64,000 bases of DNA from a virus. Location: IMG/VR virus record IMGVR_UViG_3300011013_000009, positions 1 through 64,000 of that record; one strand, 5' to 3'. The position numbers were made by a program, and so were the translations under genes. This document shows positions 6,268 through 12,570 of this stretch, piece by piece (position 1 is the first letter of the stretch; each line of letters begins with the position of its first letter). The notes under the pieces are model-generated. The model was not told the origin of the DNA, did not search any database, and was given only the letters and a program-made list of their open reading frames with translations.

Positions 6268-6725
6268 GCTTGCCATAGCTATTAAATTAGGCGTGGACCT
6301 TTATTGATATGTGATAGCTTCACATAGGTGTTGATCAACCGGTTAAAGTAATCCATGTAGGCAAGTAAATTGTGTAATAATCCAACTACGATAACTTCAT
6401 GGGGGATAGAGGTGAATATAGTGTAGCTTGAAAGATAGCACCCGAATAACTCTATTACACATAAATTTGATTACTACAGGAGAGATAGGTATCACCTTGT
6501 ATCCTGCGGAGGCTTATAATCTCACGTGCTGGAGGGGTAATCATTTAAATGCGTACACCCATGACAGAAGGGCGTAGTTCAATTGCACCTGCCGCTAAGC
6601 AGGAAGATACAATAGCAAAACCTCTGAATATTCTGTCAGGTATTATAAGTGGGCCTTGGAGTCAGGACTCCCAGACTGAGTAGGTTAGTTTTTCATATCT
6701 CTTGCCTACCATATGTGGCCCACTT
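6268..6725 (+). ncRNA. Candidate structured non-coding RNA of five stem-closed domains
   Basis: No convincing reading frame occupies this stretch, but five consecutive segments of 76-99 bases are each closed by a good stem: 6268-6274/6360-6366 (7 bp), 6371-6379/6453-6461 (9 bp), 6468-6474/6537-6543 (7 bp), 6562-6569/6631-6638 (8 bp) and 6647-6655/6717-6725 (9 bp). Inner hairpins support this: 6308-6314/6320-6326, 6292-6297/6352-6357, 6477-6481/6502-6506, 6588-6592/6599-6603, 6658-6662/6667-6671 and 6680-6684/6705-6709. It is much richer in G and C than nearby genes. The fourth domain recalls a tRNA (GTAGTTCAATTG, anticodon-like stem) but has a 6-base loop and no T-arm. Large phage RNAs such as GOLLD or ROOL are possible relatives; identity is unproven. 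Confidence 0.6.
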
Positions 6726-6812
6726 TATTTTTAGAATGATATGACACATTTATTTTTAGAATAATATATAGCTATTTTTAGAATGTATTTTTAGAATAAT
6801 ATTTAGTTTTAG
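6726..6812 (+). repeat. TTTTTAG motif copies after the structured RNA
   Basis: At least five copies of TTTTTAG or TTTTAG follow the last RNA stem directly, as TATTTTTAGAAT repeated. They are the same motif as in 3153-3810, on the same strand, which links the two gene-free regions. Confidence 0.7.
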
Positions 6813-6813
6813 A

Positions 6814-6844
6814 TTTGGATTTTAGAAATAGATTTATTATATTA
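6814..6844 (+). promoter_or_regulatory. Early promoter, TTTGG / TATATTA
   Basis: TTTGG (6814-6818) and TATATTA (6838-6844), with 20 bases between TTTG and TA, the exact Bacteroidota arrangement. Drives 6875. Confidence 0.65.
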
Positions 6845-6874
6845 TAGTATATTAACCATAAAAAGAAAGACCAA

Positions 6875-7156
6875 ATGGCAAAAACAAAAAGAACACCAGA
6901 ATTTCAATTCGGAATTGAATTGACAAGACCGTGGAGTCCAGAAATGTACTCACACAATGATCAAGTAAGAGAAGAAGCTCAGACAATTCTCAATGAAATG
7001 ATTGACAACGGAACAGTAACTGTTAACGGGACTGATATCAGAACCGAAGATACACTTACAAAACAAACCGTAGCTGATCTAAAATATTGGCAATTGGATA
7101 AGTTACACAAAGAACTTAACCTACCATTAACAGTAGGCTTTGTGGGATATAATTAA
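6875..7156 (+). CDS. Unknown protein, paralogue of the 7913 gene
   Basis: Ninety-three residues. The N-terminus FGIELTRPWSPEMYSHND and the C-terminus VGFVGYN closely match the product of 7913-8281 (GIEITKPWSKEMYAHND, EGFVGFK), while the middle differs in length. So the two are diverged duplicates of a small family. A strong intrinsic terminator follows. The basic N-terminus (MAKTKRTP) could bind nucleic acid; function unknown. Confidence 0.75.
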   Translation: MAKTKRTPEFQFGIELTRPWSPEMYSHNDQVREEAQTILNEMIDNGTVTVNGTDIRTEDTLTKQTVADLKYWQLDKLHKELNLPLTVGFVGYN

Positions 7157-7178
7157 TATTTTTTAATTATTATTATTT

Positions 7179-7205
7179 AGGGGCACAGAAATGTGTCCCT
7201 TTTTT
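7179..7205 (+). terminator. Intrinsic terminator after 6875 gene
   Basis: A 9-bp stem (7179-7187/7192-7200, one G-U pair) with a GAAA loop is followed by six T. Closes the transcription unit starting at 6844. Confidence 0.85.
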
Positions 7206-7260
7206 ACTGTCCGGGCAGTAAGAGCTGTGAATAACTTTTTAAAAACGTTTTTAGAAAAGA

Positions 7261-7291
7261 TTAGGATAATTGAATTATTAACCTTATATTA
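7261..7291 (+). promoter_or_regulatory. Early promoter, TTAGG / TATATTA
   Basis: TTAGG (7261-7265) and TATATTA (7285-7291), with the inner ATTGAAT block; before 7323. Confidence 0.65.
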
Positions 7292-7322
7292 GAGTATTAA
7301 TAATTTAAAAAAATAAAAATAT

Positions 7323-7496
7323 ATGAATAGAAAATTTGAAGACATGAAGTTTGTGAAGAATGATGTAGCAGTTTGTGGCCATTGTGGATGTGGTGAAGTT
7401 AAAGAAGAGTTTTATACCGGAGTAATGATATGTGAAGAATGTCAGATAATTGAAGGTGATATTAATTATGTTCCCTATGATGAATATTATGATTAA
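7323..7496 (+). CDS. Small zinc-ribbon protein (57 aa)
   Basis: Contains CGHCGCG near residue 18 and CEEC near residue 37, a two-knuckle zinc ribbon, then an acidic Tyr-rich tail. Single gene between two early promoters. Zinc ribbons of this size often contact nucleic acid or RNA polymerase, but the partner is unknown. Confidence 0.65.
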   Translation: MNRKFEDMKFVKNDVAVCGHCGCGEVKEEFYTGVMICEECQIIEGDINYVPYDEYYD

Positions 7497-7512
7497 AATA
7501 GTTTAAAAATAA

Positions 7513-7544
7513 TTAGGTTAGTTGAAAAATTAACCTTATATTTA
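7513..7544 (+). promoter_or_regulatory. Early promoter, TTAGG / TATATTTA
   Basis: TTAGG (7513-7517), GTTGAAAA, TATATTTA (7537-7544); before 7568. Confidence 0.65.
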
Positions 7545-7567
7545 AGAAATATTAAAAATTAAGAGAT

Positions 7568-7840
7568 ATGAAAATTAAAATTTTAGAAGGCTATGATGGC
7601 TTTGAAAGAAGTGTTAATGGCACAGTTGATTTGGATGGTAATAATGTGTATAAATTTGAATTAGACACTTATGACGGTATGACAAGTATATATTTGATAG
7701 ACGGGTATATTAGAATTAACTTAGAGGATGAAGATGAGTGTGATAGATATATTATTGAGGATGGTATTGAGATATATGACGAAATATTAGATTTTGTTAA
7801 TAACGAAGGCTATGACTTTATTGGAGTAGATTTTGCATAA
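7568..7840 (+). CDS. Unknown 90-residue acidic beta-rich protein
   Basis: MKIKILEGYDGFERSVNGTVD... shows regular strand-like alternation and a high Asp/Glu content, ending in a helix-turn segment GYDFIGVDFA. No recognised family. Own promoter, single gene. Confidence 0.7.
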   Translation: MKIKILEGYDGFERSVNGTVDLDGNNVYKFELDTYDGMTSIYLIDGYIRINLEDEDECDRYIIEDGIEIYDEILDFVNNEGYDFIGVDFA

Positions 7841-7857
7841 AAAAAGTTGCTAAAAGA

Positions 7858-7889
7858 TTAGGATCTTTGAAATAAAGTACTTATATTTA
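7858..7889 (+). promoter_or_regulatory. Early promoter, TTAGG / TATATTTA
   Basis: TTAGG (7858-7862), CTTTGAAAT, TATATTTA (7882-7889); before 7913. Confidence 0.7.
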
Positions 7890-7912
7890 AGAAATAATAA
7901 AAATTAAAAGAT

Positions 7913-8281
7913 ATGGCTAAAAAGAAAAAAGAAAAAGTATTCCAGCACGGAATTGAAATTACAAAGCCTTGGAGCAAAGAGATGTATGCTCACAATGACA
8001 AGGTTGCAACGGAGGTAAGAGATGAAATTTGGGAAAGATGGGCTAAGGCAGTTTTAGATGCAAACATAGACAAAAATGGCGCATGGGAATATGATGCTAC
8101 TGAGGAAATGGAAGACATCCAGATAGCTGTTACATGTTACGGATTTGGATTTGGGCATAGTATAGGAGATGTAGAGGATGAATTTATAGATGAAATGGAA
8201 AATCTTCCTTATTACCGACTAAATCAAGTAGTAGAAGATTTAGAAATAGAATTAGAAGAAGGGTTTGTTGGCTTTAAATAG
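7913..8281 (+). CDS. Unknown protein, paralogue of the 6875 gene
   Basis: One hundred and twenty-two residues with the family N-terminus FQHGIEITKPWSKEMYAHND and C-terminus EEGFVGFK. Compared with the 6875 product it has an extra acidic middle part, including a FGFGHSIGD segment. A very basic start (MAKKKKEK) precedes the shared block. Its role is unknown, but keeping two copies under separate promoters suggests distinct uses. Confidence 0.75.
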   Translation: MAKKKKEKVFQHGIEITKPWSKEMYAHNDKVATEVRDEIWERWAKAVLDANIDKNGAWEYDATEEMEDIQIAVTCYGFGFGHSIGDVEDEFIDEMENLPYYRLNQVVEDLEIELEEGFVGFK

Positions 8282-8305
8282 CCAGCAAACTTTTTTTACT
8301 TTTTA

Positions 8306-8337
8306 TTAGGATCTCTGAAATAAAGGTCTTATATTTA
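8306..8337 (+). promoter_or_regulatory. Early promoter, TTAGG / TATATTTA
   Basis: TTAGG (8306-8310), CTCTGAAAT, TATATTTA (8330-8337); before 8361. Confidence 0.7.
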
Positions 8338-8360
8338 AGTATAATTAAAAATTAAGAGAT

Positions 8361-8657
8361 ATGAAGAAACCAGAAAAACAAGTTTTGTCCTTTAGTGGAT
8401 TTGAGAAGATGCTCCAAGATTTATATCAGGACGCATATTATGAATTAGATTTTATTAATCCTGTACTATGGTATGCAATATATATTGCTGCAGAGGCTGA
8501 TGCTGATAACACAGTTAATGGCGCAATGGCATATTATGACAATGTAGAAATGATGATGATGTTCAATACTACTTTTTTAGATGCAATGGTAATGCTCAGA
8601 GGTAAATTGACAATGTTGGATGAGTTTGCAATTAAAGATTCATATAGATTAAACTAA
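8361..8657 (+). CDS. Unknown 98-residue helical protein
   Basis: Begins MKKPEKQVLSFSGFEKMLQDLY and contains a Met-rich run (EMMMMF) and mostly helical segments. First gene of a small unit with 8662. No recognised family. Confidence 0.7.
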   Translation: MKKPEKQVLSFSGFEKMLQDLYQDAYYELDFINPVLWYAIYIAAEADADNTVNGAMAYYDNVEMMMMFNTTFLDAMVMLRGKLTMLDEFAIKDSYRLN

Positions 8658-8661
8658 GAAG

Positions 8662-8799
8662 ATGATGAAAGAACCTAATTTTAAAGAAGAACCAAAACTA
8701 TGGGTTTTGTGGAATATGTTTACTTATAAAAATAATGAAGAAACTGCAATTAAGTTATTAAAACAAAAAATGTGGTTACAACGAGACAGAATAACCTAG
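8662..8799 (+). CDS. Tiny unknown protein (45 aa)
   Basis: Starts MMKEPNFKEEPKLWVLWNMF after AAGAAG, a leader-like A-rich start, four bases behind the previous stop. Trp-rich helix. Its end overlaps the hairpin 8783-8836. Function unknown. Confidence 0.45.
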   Translation: MMKEPNFKEEPKLWVLWNMFTYKNNEETAIKLLKQKMWLQRDRIT

Positions 8800-8836
8800 G
8801 CGTGTCACCATGCTGTAAGAATCCTAGTGATGTCTC
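8783..8836 (+). other. Nested inverted repeat between two small genes
   Basis: GAGACA/TGTCTC (8783-8788/8831-8836) encloses CTAGG/CCTAG (8796-8800/8823-8827). There is no T-tract, so it is not a standard terminator; it may be an RNA structure that controls the following gene. Confidence 0.4.
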
Positions 8837-8858
8837 TTAAATTTAAAACCAAAAGAAG

Positions 8859-8978
8859 ATGAAGAAGATAATAGCCTCCATGAAGGAAATATATGATGCA
8901 ATGAAACCGAGTGTACACCGTAACAAGAAGAAGTATACTAGGAAAGATAAGCATAAAAAAAAGTTCCCGAAAGATTAG
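8859..8978 (+). CDS. Tiny very basic protein (39 aa)
   Basis: MKKIIASMKEIYDAMKPSVH... followed by a Lys/Arg-rich tail. It is preceded by a perfect AAACCAAAAGAAGATG leader, the same as in the 1-2.4 kb cluster, which supports the start. Its stop lies within the next promoter. Possibly nucleic-acid binding by charge alone. Confidence 0.5.
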   Translation: MKKIIASMKEIYDAMKPSVHRNKKKYTRKDKHKKKFPKD

Positions 8979-9006
8979 GTTATATGAAATATTATTCTTA
9001 TATTTA
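8975..9006 (+). promoter_or_regulatory. Early promoter, TTAGG / TATATTTA
   Basis: TTAGG (8975-8979), ATATGAAAT, TATATTTA (8999-9006); before 9029. Confidence 0.7.
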
Positions 9007-9028
9007 AGAAATTAAAAAATTAAAAGAT

Positions 9029-9199
9029 ATGTATAAGATTATTAAATTTATTTGTATATGGGTGTTACCTATAGGATTAGTAAAATTACTTCCACTTGAT
9101 AAGTTATTCGGTATTGACAGCATTGGAGAGCAATTGTATTACAGAATAGATGACTCTAAAAAACATAGAGGCGCGGGTATATTAATTCGTAAATCTTAA
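9029..9199 (+). CDS. Small protein with N-terminal hydrophobic segment (56 aa)
   Basis: MYKIIKFICIWVLPIGLVKLL... could be a membrane anchor; the rest is polar (GEQLYYRIDDSKK). Single gene with its own promoter. Function unknown. Confidence 0.55.
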   Translation: MYKIIKFICIWVLPIGLVKLLPLDKLFGIDSIGEQLYYRIDDSKKHRGAGILIRKS

Positions 9200-9217
9200 A
9201 AAAAAGTTCCCGAAAGA

Positions 9218-9249
9218 TTAGGACTTACGGAAAACCTACCTTATATTTA
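9218..9249 (+). promoter_or_regulatory. Early promoter, TTAGG / TATATTTA
   Basis: TTAGG (9218-9222) and TATATTTA (9242-9249) 19 bases apart; drives 9266 and probably 9437. Confidence 0.65.
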
Positions 9250-9265
9250 TATAAAATTAAAAGAT

Positions 9266-9430
9266 ATGTTAGACGTAAAAAGATATTCAGAAAACTTCCA
9301 ACTTAAGTGTTGGGCGACTTATTATAATGTATATGAATTCATTATAAAGCACGGAGAGTTATTAGCATTAGATACTTACCCGACACCGGTAGTAAATTAT
9401 TTTAAAAATTGGATTGATTCCAGAAAATAA
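9266..9430 (+). CDS. Tiny unknown protein (54 aa)
   Basis: MLDVKRYSENFQLKCWATYYN... is an aromatic-rich helical peptide. It lies 6 bases before the HD-domain gene and shares its promoter, so the two are likely one operon. No family recognised. Confidence 0.55.
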   Translation: MLDVKRYSENFQLKCWATYYNVYEFIIKHGELLALDTYPTPVVNYFKNWIDSRK

Positions 9431-9436
9431 AGAGAC

Positions 9437-10012
9437 ATGAAAGAATACAAATATTATGATAGAGTATTAGCGCTGGCTACATTAGCACACGACGATCAGA
9501 AAAGAAAATATTCTGATGAGATGTATATAACACATCCGATTGCTGTAGCAAAGATATTAGATGATACTTTCGAAGTTCCTGAAGATCTTATCTATGCAGC
9601 ATTATTACATGATGTGATAGAAGACACTACCGTTACTAGATCGATGTTAACAATTCAGTTAATGATGATCTTTAACGACCAGAAATTAGCCTATAGGGTA
9701 GTTAACCTAGTAACAGAACTAACCGATGTATACACCAGTGAAGCATATCCAGGTTTTAATAGAAGGCAACGAAAGCTATTAGAGCATGACAGGATAGCTA
9801 GAATTAGTGATGAAGCAAAGTTAATTAAGTTAGCAGACCTTATCCACAACACCAAGTCTATTGTCGAAGAAGATCCGTCTTTTGCGAAAGTGTATCTTAA
9901 AGAGAAAGACCATATGTTAAAGGAAATGATGGATGCACGAAAATCTGACACGTTTACTTTGGAATTTGTCCAGCTATATGAATTAGCAAAACATCATAAT
10001 AAAGTTTCATAA
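9437..10012 (+). CDS. HD-domain alarmone (ppGpp) hydrolase-like protein
   Basis: The 191 residues match the RelA/SpoT-type hydrolase domain seen in stand-alone MESH1-like enzymes: H18 in ALAHDDQKRK, H33 in YITHPIAVA, the hallmark HDVIED (58-63), and a later KLADLIHN motif that supplies the last metal ligand. Enzymes of this family use Mn2+ to remove the 3' pyrophosphate of (p)ppGpp. The length fits a single-domain hydrolase, with no synthetase part. In an early phage region it could lower host alarmone levels and keep growth-type metabolism running; that is inference. Another nucleotide substrate is possible, since HD enzymes vary. Confidence 0.8.
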   Translation: MKEYKYYDRVLALATLAHDDQKRKYSDEMYITHPIAVAKILDDTFEVPEDLIYAALLHDVIEDTTVTRSMLTIQLMMIFNDQKLAYRVVNLVTELTDVYTSEAYPGFNRRQRKLLEHDRIARISDEAKLIKLADLIHNTKSIVEEDPSFAKVYLKEKDHMLKEMMDARKSDTFTLEFVQLYELAKHHNKVS

Positions 10013-10015
10013 AGA

Positions 10016-10047
10016 TTAGGTTATATGAAATATTATTCTTATATTTA
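10016..10047 (+). promoter_or_regulatory. Early promoter, TTAGG / TATATTTA
   Basis: TTAGG (10016-10020), ATATGAAAT, TATATTTA (10040-10047); before 10071. Confidence 0.7.
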
Positions 10048-10070
10048 AGAAATAATAAAAATTAAGAGAT

Positions 10071-10226
10071 ATGTATAGTTTAAATTGTAATTATTATGAT
10101 CGTGAATTCGAGACGATCGATGACTTAATTAGTGATGTTCTAGATAGTGGCATGGACCCGAATTATGAAATTACCCGCAACGGAGTAACCACGGGCGAGT
10201 GTTTATTTGATTTAATTGGATTTTAA
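10071..10226 (+). CDS. Tiny acidic protein (51 aa)
   Basis: MYSLNCNYYDREFETIDDLI... reads as a small acidic alpha/beta peptide with the pattern sDvlDsGmDPnYeItrnGv, resembling the tail part of a short DUF-type domain but not identified. Own promoter. Confidence 0.6.
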   Translation: MYSLNCNYYDREFETIDDLISDVLDSGMDPNYEITRNGVTTGECLFDLIGF

Positions 10227-10254
10227 AAAAGTTTAAAAAAAGTTAAGGAAAAGG

Positions 10255-10285
10255 TTGACACGCATTGATCTTTTCCTTATATTTA
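10255..10285 (+). promoter_or_regulatory. Early promoter with TTGACACGCATTGA block
   Basis: TTGACA (10255-10260), 17 bases, TATATTTA (10278-10285). Third clear copy of this class; drives 10310 and 10428. Confidence 0.65.
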
Positions 10286-10309
10286 AGTATAATTTAAAAT
10301 TTAAGAGAT

Positions 10310-10426
10310 ATGAAAAAGAGAAAAATTGAAGCCGGAGTATTCTTCGCAGGAGTATTAGGATTTGCCGTATTGACAGCAATCCTTGTTTATAATGTATTGT
10401 TTAACGGATTAGTAATATGTATTTAA
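10310..10426 (+). CDS. Tiny single-span membrane protein (38 aa)
   Basis: MKKRKIEAGVFFAGVLGFAV... is a positive N-terminus and one long hydrophobic helix. It ends one base before the next start, which also encodes a membrane protein, so the pair may work together. Confidence 0.55.
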   Translation: MKKRKIEAGVFFAGVLGFAVLTAILVYNVLFNGLVICI

Positions 10427-10427
10427 G

Positions 10428-10625
10428 ATGAGAGAGTTATTTGATATGTTCGACAATAAGATAGCTGTTATAAAGACAGCAATGATAATGATGTGTACAA
10501 TATTGTTTGTTGTAGGATCATGTTTAATCAATCCGATGATATTACTTTACACGGCGTTGGTAGCGTTGGGTATAGCATTATTATATTGTATATTCTTAAT
10601 AATATACATGTTTGTAGATGATTAA
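10428..10625 (+). CDS. Two-span membrane protein (65 aa)
   Basis: Two hydrophobic segments, about residues 13-33 and 36-60, separated by a short NP turn, with few charges: a membrane hairpin. Follows another tiny membrane protein in the same unit. Holin-like size, but its early promoter argues against a lysis role. Confidence 0.6.
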   Translation: MRELFDMFDNKIAVIKTAMIMMCTILFVVGSCLINPMILLYTALVALGIALLYCIFLIIYMFVDD

Positions 10626-10641
10626 AAAAGTTTAAAAAAGA

Positions 10642-10673
10642 TTAGGACTTACGAAATAAAGGTGGTATATTTA
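10642..10673 (+). promoter_or_regulatory. Early promoter, TTAGG / TATATTTA
   Basis: TTAGG (10642-10646), TTACGAAAT, TATATTTA (10666-10673); drives 10697 and the sigma factor gene. Confidence 0.7.
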
Positions 10674-10696
10674 AGTATAATTAAAAATTTAAAAAA

Positions 10697-10894
10697 ATGA
10701 GTAAAAATAAAGGTTACGGTTATGATAGACAAGACGCAGTCATCAGCAAATTCCGAAGAGATGTAAAGTCATCTAATAAGACGTCAGCAGTAGGTCAAGC
10801 AATTGCAAGAGGCAAGAAAGCTAAGAAAAAAATCGAAGAGACTGAAGAGGTAAGATTTTCTCCCAGAGCTTTAATAGAATTAAATAATGGGTAA
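10697..10894 (+). CDS. Small basic protein upstream of the sigma factor (65 aa)
   Basis: MSKNKGYGYDRQDAVISKFRRD... is rich in Lys and Arg with an internal KKAKKKIEE run. It overlaps the sigma gene by 8 bases and shares its promoter, so the two are very likely coupled. It could be a nucleic-acid- or polymerase-binding partner; nothing in the sequence proves it. Confidence 0.65.
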   Translation: MSKNKGYGYDRQDAVISKFRRDVKSSNKTSAVGQAIARGKKAKKKIEETEEVRFSPRALIELNNG

Positions 10895-11624
10895 GATATA
10901 TGTAAGCACCGGTGCTGTCATCTCAGATGTTGATAGCACCAAGCTTTACCTGAATGAGATAAAGCAGGCAAAGTTATTGACCCAGGAAGAAGAAAAGGCG
11001 TTAGCCGAAAGAATAAAAGACGGAGACCAATCCGCAGTTAACAAGTTAGTAGAATCTAATCTCCGCTTTGTAGTACAGGTTGCTAAGCAATACCAGGGAA
11101 TGGGAGTTGAGTTAGAAGACTTGATTGGCTTTGGTAACTTAGGATTATTCGAAGCTGCGAAAAGGTTTGAAGCTGATAGAGGAATCAAATTCATTAGCTT
11201 TGCAGTATGGTATGTTAGAGCTGAATTACAAAAGGCGTTGAATGACACCGGAAGAACAGTAAGGATACCTTCCCACAAAACAATGACAGAAGAATACTCA
11301 ACCGTTAGCACCGGAATGAAAATAGGTGAAGGAGAGGATTCGGAAACCTATGCGGATAGATATCTTCCCGCTGAAAAGGAGACTCCACAGAGTGCATTGC
11401 AGGATTTGAAATATGACTTGACAAGAGCATTAGGATTGTTAAAGCCTAAGCAGAGAACGGCTATTGAAATGTTTTATGGTATTGGGTATGACTATCCAAA
11501 GCCGATGGAGCAGATAGCTATCGAGTTATCAGTAACCGGAGAGCGAGCGAGGCAGTTAGTTCGTCAAGCGGAGCTCGGATTGAAGAAAATGTCAGGAATA
11601 AAATTGTTAGAACAATACCTATAA
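10887..11624 (+). CDS. RNA polymerase sigma factor, sigma-70 family
   Basis: A 245-residue RpoD-like sigma factor. Region 1.2 (LYLNEIKQAKLLTQEEEKALAERI, about residues 20-44) and region 2 (NLRFVVQVAKQYQG...DLIGFGNLGLFEAAKRFE...FISFAVWYVRAELQKAL, about 58-118) are clear. A shortened middle follows, then region 4 with a helix-turn-helix (KPKQRTAIEMFYGIG...QIAIELSVTGERARQLVRQAE, about 185-233). It lacks region 1.1 and has a reduced region 3. It should bind host core polymerase and redirect it, perhaps to the TTGACACGCATTGA promoters or to middle genes; the target is inference. It is distinct from the gp55-like factor at 28701. Confidence 0.9.
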   Translation: MGKIYVSTGAVISDVDSTKLYLNEIKQAKLLTQEEEKALAERIKDGDQSAVNKLVESNLRFVVQVAKQYQGMGVELEDLIGFGNLGLFEAAKRFEADRGIKFISFAVWYVRAELQKALNDTGRTVRIPSHKTMTEEYSTVSTGMKIGEGEDSETYADRYLPAEKETPQSALQDLKYDLTRALGLLKPKQRTAIEMFYGIGYDYPKPMEQIAIELSVTGERARQLVRQAELGLKKMSGIKLLEQYL

Positions 11625-11628
11625 AAGA

Positions 11629-11660
11629 TTTGGTACTTTGAAATATTATTCTTATATTTA
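11629..11660 (+). promoter_or_regulatory. Early promoter, TTTGG / TATATTTA
   Basis: TTTGG (11629-11633), CTTTGAAAT, TATATTTA (11653-11660), an excellent match to TTTG / TAnnTTTG; before 11684. Confidence 0.75.
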
Positions 11661-11683
11661 AGAAATAATAAAAATTAAGAGAT

Positions 11684-11908
11684 ATGAAAGAAGGAGTAAG
11701 TTTAAACGTAGTAGTATTCATAGTATTCCTGATACTAAAATTAGTAGGAGTGATAACATGGAGTTGGGTTTGGGTAACGAGTCCAATTTGGATAGGAGTG
11801 ATATTAGGCATATTGGTTTTGATAGCAATCGAATTATTGAAAGCGTATTTAGATAAAAGATCCAATAAGAGATTCGAAGAGTATAGAAAAAATAAGTTTA
11901 ATAAATAA
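11684..11908 (+). CDS. Two-span membrane protein (74 aa)
   Basis: Hydrophobic segments at about residues 7-27 and 33-53 are followed by a basic tail (YLDKRSNKRFEEYRKNKFNK). Likely a hairpin in the inner membrane with the tail inside. Function unknown. Confidence 0.65.
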   Translation: MKEGVSLNVVVFIVFLILKLVGVITWSWVWVTSPIWIGVILGILVLIAIELLKAYLDKRSNKRFEEYRKNKFNK

Positions 11909-11913
11909 GAGAT

Positions 11914-12156
11914 ATGAAAGATTATAGTAAAATGACAACCGATGAATTGGTTGAGGAATTAGACAGATTAGAATTAGGATTAGAAATGAACTTGGTGATG
12001 GATGGAAGCGGAGAGTTAGGCGATGTTATCGGCAAAGGATATTATGAAGACATTAATGCTATCGAAAAGGAATTGCAGACAAGACCTGATAACCCTTATA
12101 AGTTCGATGGCAATATCGATCCCGATGATTATTTTACCGATGATTTACCTTTCTAA
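11914..12156 (+). CDS. Unknown 80-residue acidic protein
   Basis: MKDYSKMTTDELVEELDRLELGL... begins with a helical hairpin typical of short phage proteins (MTTDELxxEL) and ends in an acidic disordered tail (DPDDYFTDDLPF). It is 5 bases behind the membrane protein gene, in one unit. The acidic-Phe tail ending DDLPF resembles that of single-stranded DNA-binding proteins, but no OB fold is present. Confidence 0.65.
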   Translation: MKDYSKMTTDELVEELDRLELGLEMNLVMDGSGELGDVIGKGYYEDINAIEKELQTRPDNPYKFDGNIDPDDYFTDDLPF

Positions 12157-12183
12157 TTCAGGAAAAAAAAGTTCGCAAAAAGG

Positions 12184-12214
12184 TCGACTCGTATTGATAT
12201 TATTCTTATATTTA
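12184..12214 (+). promoter_or_regulatory. Early promoter, diverged TTGACACGCATTGA class
   Basis: TCGACTCGTATTGA (from 12184) and TATATTTA (12207-12214) keep the 17-base spacing of the second promoter class with three changes in the block. Confidence 0.55.
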
Positions 12215-12237
12215 AGAAATAATAAAAATTAAGAGAT

Positions 12238-12270
12238 ATGAAAAATAATAAAAAAAGATTAGAGATATGA
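12238..12270 (+). CDS. Possible 10-residue leader peptide
   Basis: An ATG with the usual GAGAT leader encodes MKNNKKRLEI and stops at a TGA that overlaps the next start (ATGA, 12267-12270). It may be a short upstream frame that couples translation, or simply a duplicated leader. Too short to judge by coding bias. Confidence 0.3.
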   Translation: MKNNKKRLEI

Positions 12271-12506
12271 AAGAAGGTAACAAGGTTAAGATAATAGTTT
12301 GGACTGATAGACGCAGTGAGAAACAAACAATAGACTTAGATGCTAGCCAATTGGAAAGCGCTGTAAGTTCAGGACATGACAATGATTGGAACTGGAATAT
12401 TGATAAAATTAAATATCACTTAAATAGTGGAGATAAGAAAGGCACCACAGATATAACAAGATATCATGGTGGTGGTTCTGATGCTGTTTATTGGGAATTA
12501 AAATAA
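12267..12506 (+). CDS. Unknown 79-residue protein
   Basis: MKEGNKVKIIVWTDRRSEKQT... looks like a small beta-rich domain with a HGGGSDAVYWEL end. Second frame after the short leader peptide. No family recognised. Confidence 0.65.
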   Translation: MKEGNKVKIIVWTDRRSEKQTIDLDASQLESAVSSGHDNDWNWNIDKIKYHLNSGDKKGTTDITRYHGGGSDAVYWELK

Positions 12507-12516
12507 TAAAAAAAGA

Positions 12517-12548
12517 TTAGGTTAATTGAAATATTATCCTTATATTTA
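12517..12548 (+). promoter_or_regulatory. Early promoter, TTAGG / TATATTTA
   Basis: TTAGG (12517-12521), ATTGAAAT, TATATTTA (12541-12548); before the AAA ATPase gene. Confidence 0.7.
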
Positions 12549-12570
12549 AGAAATAATAAAAATTAGAGAC

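Noticed and set aside
6562-6638. tRNA gene
   Set aside because: It has an 8-bp end stem, a D-arm-like GTAGTTCAATTG and an anticodon-like stem, but the loop has 6 bases, there is no T-arm and the conserved TTCGA-type loop is absent.
6268-6725. Group I or group II intron, tmRNA or RNase P RNA
   Set aside because: None of the conserved core sequences of these RNAs that I know could be found, and no split gene flanks the region.
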